The position numbers and the translations under genes were made by a program. Shown here piece by piece: positions 59,669-64,000 of a stretch of 64,000 nt of DNA. This DNA is from Trogon surrucura (taxonomy: Eukaryota > Chordata > Aves > Trogoniformes > Trogonidae). Each line of letters starts with the position of its first letter. The first letter of the stretch is position 1. The notes under the pieces were generated by a model, which saw only the letters and a program-made list of their open reading frames with translations, was not told the DNA's origin and did no database searches. Location: the NCBI GenBank assembly GCA_020746105.1, contig CM036617.1, positions 43,367,898-43,431,897 on the forward strand, read 5' to 3'.

Positions 59669-60470
59669 TGTCCTGGTCTGAGATAAAATAGAATAAATTC
59701 TGTTTTGTGAATTTCATTTTCTGCTCAGTCTCCTCTGAGAGACTGTACTTTCTGAAATTAACAGCATGTTTTTGCAGACAGTGTCTGCTTCTAGAAGTGA
59801 AAATGTTCGATGTTTATAGTTACTACCAAGGATTGGTATGCAGAAAGGCTCTTGCTTACACTTTCTCCTACAGTAACCAAGGTCACTGCTAAATCACTAT
59901 GTGACACATCGGGTGTGCCAGAAAATAAAGAGATTGTAAGTAAACAAAAGCTCACACCTGCAAGGTGGAGCGGACAGGGTAGGTGACCCAAAACTGACCA
60001 GCAAAGTTTTCCATTCCACATATGCCATATTCAGTATAAACTTGAAGGAACAAAAGAATTAAGGCGTCTTGCTCAATGGCTAGTGTCTGAGAAAGACTTT
60101 GTCCATCCTTCTGCCTTCGATCTCAGTCCTAAGTTCCTGAAACCAGTTCCCAAATATAGCTCCTGAATCCAGTTTTCATCTGCTAATAAGTACAGTCTGG
60201 GACTTCCCTAGTGACTGCCTGCTCTGAAGCATCAGTTGTGATTGCCATAAGGGGATTGGGTTCGATATTGGTTTTATATATATTTCATTATTTTCATTAT
60301 TCTTTTTAATTAGTACTATTATTGTTTCATTAAAGCTGTTTCGGTTTTCTTTTGCAATCCATAAGTCTCCGTGCCTTATTCCCTTTTTTTTTATTCTTTG
60401 GGAAGGGAGAGAATTTATTAACAAGCATCAGTCATTAGTCTAGTGTCTGGCCCAGTCCTAATCCTTGACA
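59669..60470 (-). mobile_element. Solo LTR, endogenous retrovirus family A, copy 3 (old)
   Basis: Read on the minus strand it begins TGTCAAGGATTAGGACTGGG (right end) and ends ...TCAGACCAGGACA (left end), 802 bp. Along its length it matches copies 1 and 2, for example 'aagcaagagcctttctgcat' and 'cagacactgtctgcaaaaac'. It is visibly more diverged. The flanks TCTAA (59664-59668) and TCTGC (60471-60475) share three of five bases, a plausible decayed duplication. It sits inside the old CR1, just upstream of ORF1. Confidence 0.88.
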
Positions 60471-60482
60471 TCTGCACCCACT

Positions 60483-61560
60483 ATGGCTGAGGCAGCCACT
60501 CAGCCAAAGCTCCAGTGGGAACACGCTCCCATCCCAGTGTCAGGGTGCAGGGTGTGCCCTGCTTTCAGGCCAGCAGCAGTCAGCATACATGAGGGAGATG
60601 TGCCCAGAGAGAGGAACTCCCCTCCTTAGTGACAGAGATCTGGGAGGAGGTAAGTAGGCTGAGGAGCATCAGGGAGCATAAGAGAGAGAGACTATTGGAA
60701 TCACTCCCTGCCTTCTCTGGGCAGGACACATGACATGGGGAATTCCCCGTCCTCTCTCCGCCTGGCTGAACACAGTGACTCAAGGAATGGGAGGTTATGG
60801 CAACAAGTTCAGGAATGGCACAGCAAATGTTTCTCCTCTGTGACTACCCCACCCTCCAAGGTGTCCTTGTGTAACAGGCAAATGGAACAGAGCAACAATA
60901 GGGACTGTGCCCTGTGTCAAAACTGCTTCTGTGAAGAAAAAAGTTTGGTCATTGTGATAGGAGACTCCTTTTCGAATGGAACAGAAGGCCCAATATGCAG
61001 ACTACATCCACCTCTTAGGAAAGTCTGCTGCTTCCCTGGGTCTTGGGTTAAAGATGTGAAGCAAAAGCTTACTGCTCTGGTACAGCCCTTAGATTGTTAT
61101 CTGTTATTCATTTTTCAGGTAGTCAGTGATGAAATTGCAACAAGAAGTCCAAGGGCAATCAAGCGATACTTCAGGGTTTTGGTACAACTGGCACAAGTTT
61201 TGTTCTCCTCTATCCTTCCAGTTTCAGGGAATGATAAGGGAAGAAGCAGGAAGAACCAGCAGATCAATACCTGGCTCTGAGCTTGATGTCACCAGCAGAA
61301 TTTGACTTTTTTTTGGAGCATGGGTAGGTTTCCATGACACCAGGGGTGTTGGCAGCAGACATGGCATGCTTGTCACAGAAAAGGAAAAGGATCTTAGCAC
61401 AGGGGTTAGCAGGACTCATTAAGAGAGCTTTACACTAACTAGATTTGAAGGAGGAAAAGGATAAAACCAGTCTCACTGGGGATAAACCTGAAAGTGGCAC
61501 ATCAATATTTGAGGGATGTTGTGCTAGCAAGGTCCTTCAGACTGCTGTCTAAATGGAGAT
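60483..61560 (+). pseudogene. CR1 ORF1 remnant with SGNH-esterase-like domain
   Basis: The ATG at 60483 starts MAEAATQPKLQWEHAPIP and stops after about 50 codons. A second frame (60735-61280) holds a Cys-rich segment CALCQNCFCEE, then SLVIVIGDSF (the GDS block with the nucleophile serine), PLRKVCCFPGSWVKDV, VLFSSILPVSGNDKGRSRKN and a terminal INTWL. This order matches the esterase domain described for ORF1 of CR1/L2-clade LINEs. The usual GTND block is replaced by VVSDE, so even the readable part is not an intact enzyme. Beyond 61280 the C-terminus continues in a shifted frame (LTFFWSMG near 61300; LAGLIKRALH near 61407-61436). Confidence 0.75.
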
Positions 61561-61683
61561 AGGGAATGGAGATCCATGCAGCCACAAAGATATGAAGATT
61601 ATTGATGTGTTAGAAAACATTGAAACTCCTGACAATGGTCAAGTAGGAATTCAGGCTTCTCCACAAAAAAGGTGGTGGTTTCA

Positions 61684-61894
61684 ATAGCCCAACTCAGGTG
61701 CATTTACACCAATGCATGCAGCATGGACAACAAACAGGAGGAGCTGGAAGCCATTGTGTAGCAGGAAAACTAAGACATAGTTGCCATCTTGGAAACGTGG
61801 TGGGATGACCCACTGAACTGGCGTGCTGCACTCGATGGCTAAAAACTCATCAGAAGGGATAGGCAAGGAAGGATAGCCAAAAGGGCAGCCCTAT
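61684..61894 (+). pseudogene. CR1 ORF2 N-terminus: AP-endonuclease remnant
   Basis: The frame reads LRCIYTNACSMDNKQEELEAIV, then after stops (TAG, TAA) DIVAILETWWDD, then RAALDG and a stop, then KLIRRDRQGR. YTNA supplies the conserved Asn and ETWW the catalytic Glu of the APE-like endonuclease of CR1-type LINEs. Three in-frame stops are present. At about 61895 the sequence jumps to the post-palm region of the RT, so the C-terminal half of the endonuclease and the RT fingers and palm are deleted. Confidence 0.8.
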
Positions 61895-62870
61895 GTGTTA
61901 GGAAGTGTTGATCTGCTTGAGGGCAGGAAGAGTCTACGGAGGCATCTGAACAGGCTGAATAAATGGGACAAAGACAATTCTATGAGGTTCAATAAGGCCA
62001 AGTGCCTGGTTCTGCTCTTGGGTCACAATAACCCCAGGCAGTGCTATGGGGTTGCGGAGGAGTGTCTGGGAAGCTCCGCAGTGGAAAAGGATCATAGAAT
62101 TATAGAATCATATAATGTGTTGGGCTGGAAGGAAACTTTAAATGTCATCTAGTCCAACTCCCCTGCAGTGAGCAGGGACATCTTTAACTAGATCAGGTTG
62201 CTCAGAGCTCCATCAAGCCTGAGCTTGAATACCTCCAGGGGTCGAGCCTCCACCACTTCTCTGGGCAACCTGTTCCACTGTTTGACCACTCTAACTGTGA
62301 AGAACTTCTCCCTGATACCTAGCCAAAATTTACCCTGCTCTAGTTTAAAACCTCTGCAGCTGTTGATTGACAGGAAGCTGAACACGAGGCAGTAGTGCGT
62401 CCAGGTAGTCAAGGAGCATCCTGCCTTGTATCAGAAAAAGTGTGGAGAGCAGAACTGGGGAAGTGATTGTCCCCCTGTACTCAGAACTGTGTTCAGTTTT
62501 ATGTGTCTTGCAGCAAGAAAGCCATTGAGATGCTGGATCATGTTCAAAGAAGGGCAGTGAAGCTGTTGAAAGGACTAGAGCACAAGTCTTATGAGGAATG
62601 GCTGAGGGTTCTGTGGTTGTTTAGCCTGGAGAAAAAGAAGCTGAGGGGAGGTGTTATTGCTGTCTACAAGTACCTCAGAGGAGGTTGGACCAAGTGATAG
62701 GACAAGAGGAAATGGCCTCAGGTTGCACCAGAGGAGGTTTAGATTTGACATTAGTAAAAATTTCTTCACTGAAAGGGTTGTTAAGCACTGGAAGAGGCTA
62801 CCCAGGTAAGCGGTTCAGTCAACATCTCTGGAGGTATTTAAATGACGTGCAGATATGCAATGACTTAGAG
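61895..62870 (+). pseudogene. CR1 ORF2 RT C-terminal remnant, interrupted
   Basis: Pieces are LRRHLNRLNKWDKDNSMRFNKAKCLVLLLGHNNP (61930-62035), the nested minus CR1, a segment equivalent to DSRLNMSQQCAQVAKKANSIL with substitutions (62363-62440), then [56 protein letters not shown] (62518-62690). The frame then shifts to the [24 protein letters not shown] segment (about 62745-62810). The element fades out near 62880 without a clear 3' tail. Confidence 0.8.
62092..62362 (-). mobile_element. CR1 LINE fragment nested in the old CR1
   Basis: The 3' tail 'catagaattatagaatcat' is at 62094, followed by the 3' UTR and ORF2 C-terminus in reverse ([53 protein letters not shown]). Plus-strand CR1 sequence is interrupted here between 'gcagtggaaaaggat' and 'gttgattgacagg', which are adjacent in an uninterrupted CR1 apart from a few bases. 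Confidence 0.88.
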
Positions 62871-62880
62871 ACATGATTTA

Positions 62881-63429
62881 GTTAATTCCAGGAGAGTAAT
62901 GGAGGAAAGTTCTGCTATAGGAAAGAAAAAATTTTCAAGAGTGATACACGATAACAAATATAAACCAAATACAAGCATCTTTAAAGGCTTGTAAATTCGA
63001 TAAAATTTTATAATTTTTTTCTGTGCCGTAAACTAAGAGACTTTATCCAGATCATTATTCACCCAGGAGAGGTAATTCCATGACATAATCTATCCTTATC
63101 TCCTTCCTTGCCCAACGGCAGAGCATACAGGATGGCACAAGTGGCCATGTTAATGACACAGATCATGACAAATTGAGCAAATATTTTAAGGGCATACAGA
63201 GTTAACAGGTTTTCATCATGATAATCTGGTGTCCAATCATAAACTGAGGATGCCTGATGTACTTGCTAGGACCCCTGAGTGCAGTGCTTGGCCTGCGCTA
63301 CCAAAATTATCCCTTAGAAAAGGTGGCTGCACTTCTTGAGGGTGATTTATCCCAGTTCCCTTAGTACTACTACCCCTGTGGAAAGCTGCTACCCACCTCT
63401 CCATTTACTCTGTATCACCCTTGCATTTA
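62881..63429. other. Unique DNA, no gene seen
   Basis: Nothing recognisable is present. Confidence 0.45.
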
Positions 63430-63532
63430 CAGAATCACGGAATGATTTGGGTTGGAAGGGACCTCAAAGTTCAATTTGTTCCAACACCCCTGACATGGCA
63501 GGGACATCTCCCACTAGATCAGGTTGCCCAAG
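63430..63532 (-). mobile_element. CR1 3'-end fragment
   Basis: 'cagaatcacggaatgatttg' followed by 'ggttggaagggacctcaaag' and 'ctagatcaggttgcccaa' is a minus-strand CR1 3' end of about 100 bp. It abuts the plus-strand CR1 that starts at 63533. Confidence 0.88.
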
Positions 63533-64000
63533 TCAGCCTTAACTCCATCCCTGTGAAGGTTAAAGGGAATAGACAGCATGTATTTACCAAGGGTAAATCA
63601 TGCCTGATTTATATGATAACCATCTAGAAAGTCATGAACAGATGGGTTGATGAAGGAAGAACAGTGGATGTCATATAACTCGACTTCAGTAAGGCTTTCG
63701 ATACTGTCCCCCATAACATCCTCGTAGGTAAACTCAAGAAATGTGGGATGGATGATTGGACCGTGAGGTGTATTGCAAACTGGCTCAGCAACAGAGTTCA
63801 CAGGGTTGTAATCAGTGGCTCAGAGTCGAGTTGGAGGCCTGTGGCCAGTGGTGTTCCCCAGGGATGAGTATTGGGTCCACTTTTGTTCAATATCTTCACC
63901 AACAACCTGGATGAAGGGATAGAACGCACCCTCAGCAAATTTGCTGATGATATGAAACTGGGAGAGGTGGCTGACACACAGGAAGGCTGTGCTACTATCC
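63533..64000 (+). mobile_element. CR1 LINE, continues past the window end
   Basis: It starts at 'gtcagccttaactccatccc' and shows a small internal deletion before 'atttaccaagggtaaatcat'. It is still in the RT palm when the window ends. It is the same subfamily as the minus copy at 38860-40384. Confidence 0.93.
63560..64000 (+). pseudogene. CR1 ORF2 reverse transcriptase, partial at window edge
   Basis: Readable: FTKGKSCLIYMI, then a TAG near 63626, MNRWVDEGRTVDVI, a TAA at 63677, [55 protein letters not shown], a TGA at 63865 where Ser is usual, VLGPLLFNIFTNNLDEG and the palm FADDMKLGE. Catalytic Asp residues are present but the frame has several stops. The rest lies beyond the window. Confidence 0.88.

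Larger units (their letters stand above)
59256..62880 (+). mobile_element. Old CR1 LINE retaining 5' region, ORF1 and endonuclease remnant
   Basis: Order along the plus strand: a GC-rich putative 5' UTR (59256-59668), an inserted solo LTR (59669-60470), ORF1 (from 60483), the endonuclease start of ORF2 (61684-61894), a deletion of most of the RT palm, RT C-terminal pieces (61895-62091), an inserted minus-strand CR1 (62092-62362), and the rest of the RT C-terminus (62363-62870). Apart from the two insertions the order is that of a CR1, which is unusual because nearly all CR1 copies are strongly 5'-truncated. The 5' boundary is uncertain. Confidence 0.8.

Noticed and set aside
1..64000. CRISPR arrays, tRNA or rRNA genes, bacterial-type operons.
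   Set aside because: No regularly spaced repeats, no cloverleaf-type sequence that I could fold by eye, and the CR1/LTR content marks the window as avian nuclear DNA.

Overview
This window looks like intergenic or intronic DNA from a bird, most likely a non-galliform (neoavian) species. The main evidence is a large load of CR1 LINE copies in both orientations. They carry the avian CR1 3' end (ATTCTGTG-type octamers, or CATAGAAT read in reverse) and 5'-truncated ORF2 pieces with the [10 protein letters not shown] and F(A/V/D)DD(T/M)KLG reverse-transcriptase motifs. The CR1s are interleaved with several solo LTRs of endogenous retroviruses. The rest is AT-rich, mostly unique DNA with homopolymer tracts and a few microsatellites. 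There is no operon-like structure, no rRNA or tRNA that I can see, and no CRISPR array. I cannot name the species or the flanking genes.

Layout. 1-9.4 kb: an old minus-strand CR1 (0.4-0.8 kb), a young plus-strand CR1 with an intact C-terminal RT reading frame (5.0-5.8 kb), a GC-rich LTR of 'family B' (7.66-8.64 kb) and a short CR1. 9.4-24 kb: mostly unique DNA with a truncated family B LTR (14.2-14.8 kb), a CR1 at 19.75 kb and possible conserved non-coding blocks. 24.1-35.8 kb: two same-strand 'family A' solo LTRs, each with its own 5-bp target duplication, on either side of unique DNA. That DNA holds the only good candidate for host coding sequence, three minus-strand exon-like segments at 31.29-32.02 kb. 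37.6-40.4 kb: two abutting minus-strand CR1s, the first split by a 443-bp solo LTR with a perfect 6-bp target duplication. 42.0-42.6 kb: an LTR fragment hosting an expanded CCCCT/CCCTT tract. 46.2-47.4 and 49.7-51.06 kb: plus-strand CR1s with broken ORF2, followed by another LTR (51.2-52.2 kb). 57.2-58.95 kb: a family B LTR split by a second LTR. 59.26-62.88 kb: a decayed CR1 that still has 5' sequence, ORF1 with an SGNH-esterase remnant and an endonuclease remnant; it is interrupted by a family A solo LTR and a minus-strand CR1. The window ends inside another CR1 (63.5-64 kb).

Nothing here works together as a pathway. What can be read is a layered insertion history: CR1 retrotransposition, LTR insertion into older CR1s and LTRs, recombination of proviruses to solo LTRs, and later decay. 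No intact autonomous element is present, and no retroviral gag, pol or env frame was recognised between any LTRs. Repeat names are my own labels; family assignment rests on termini, target duplications and comparison of copies within the window.
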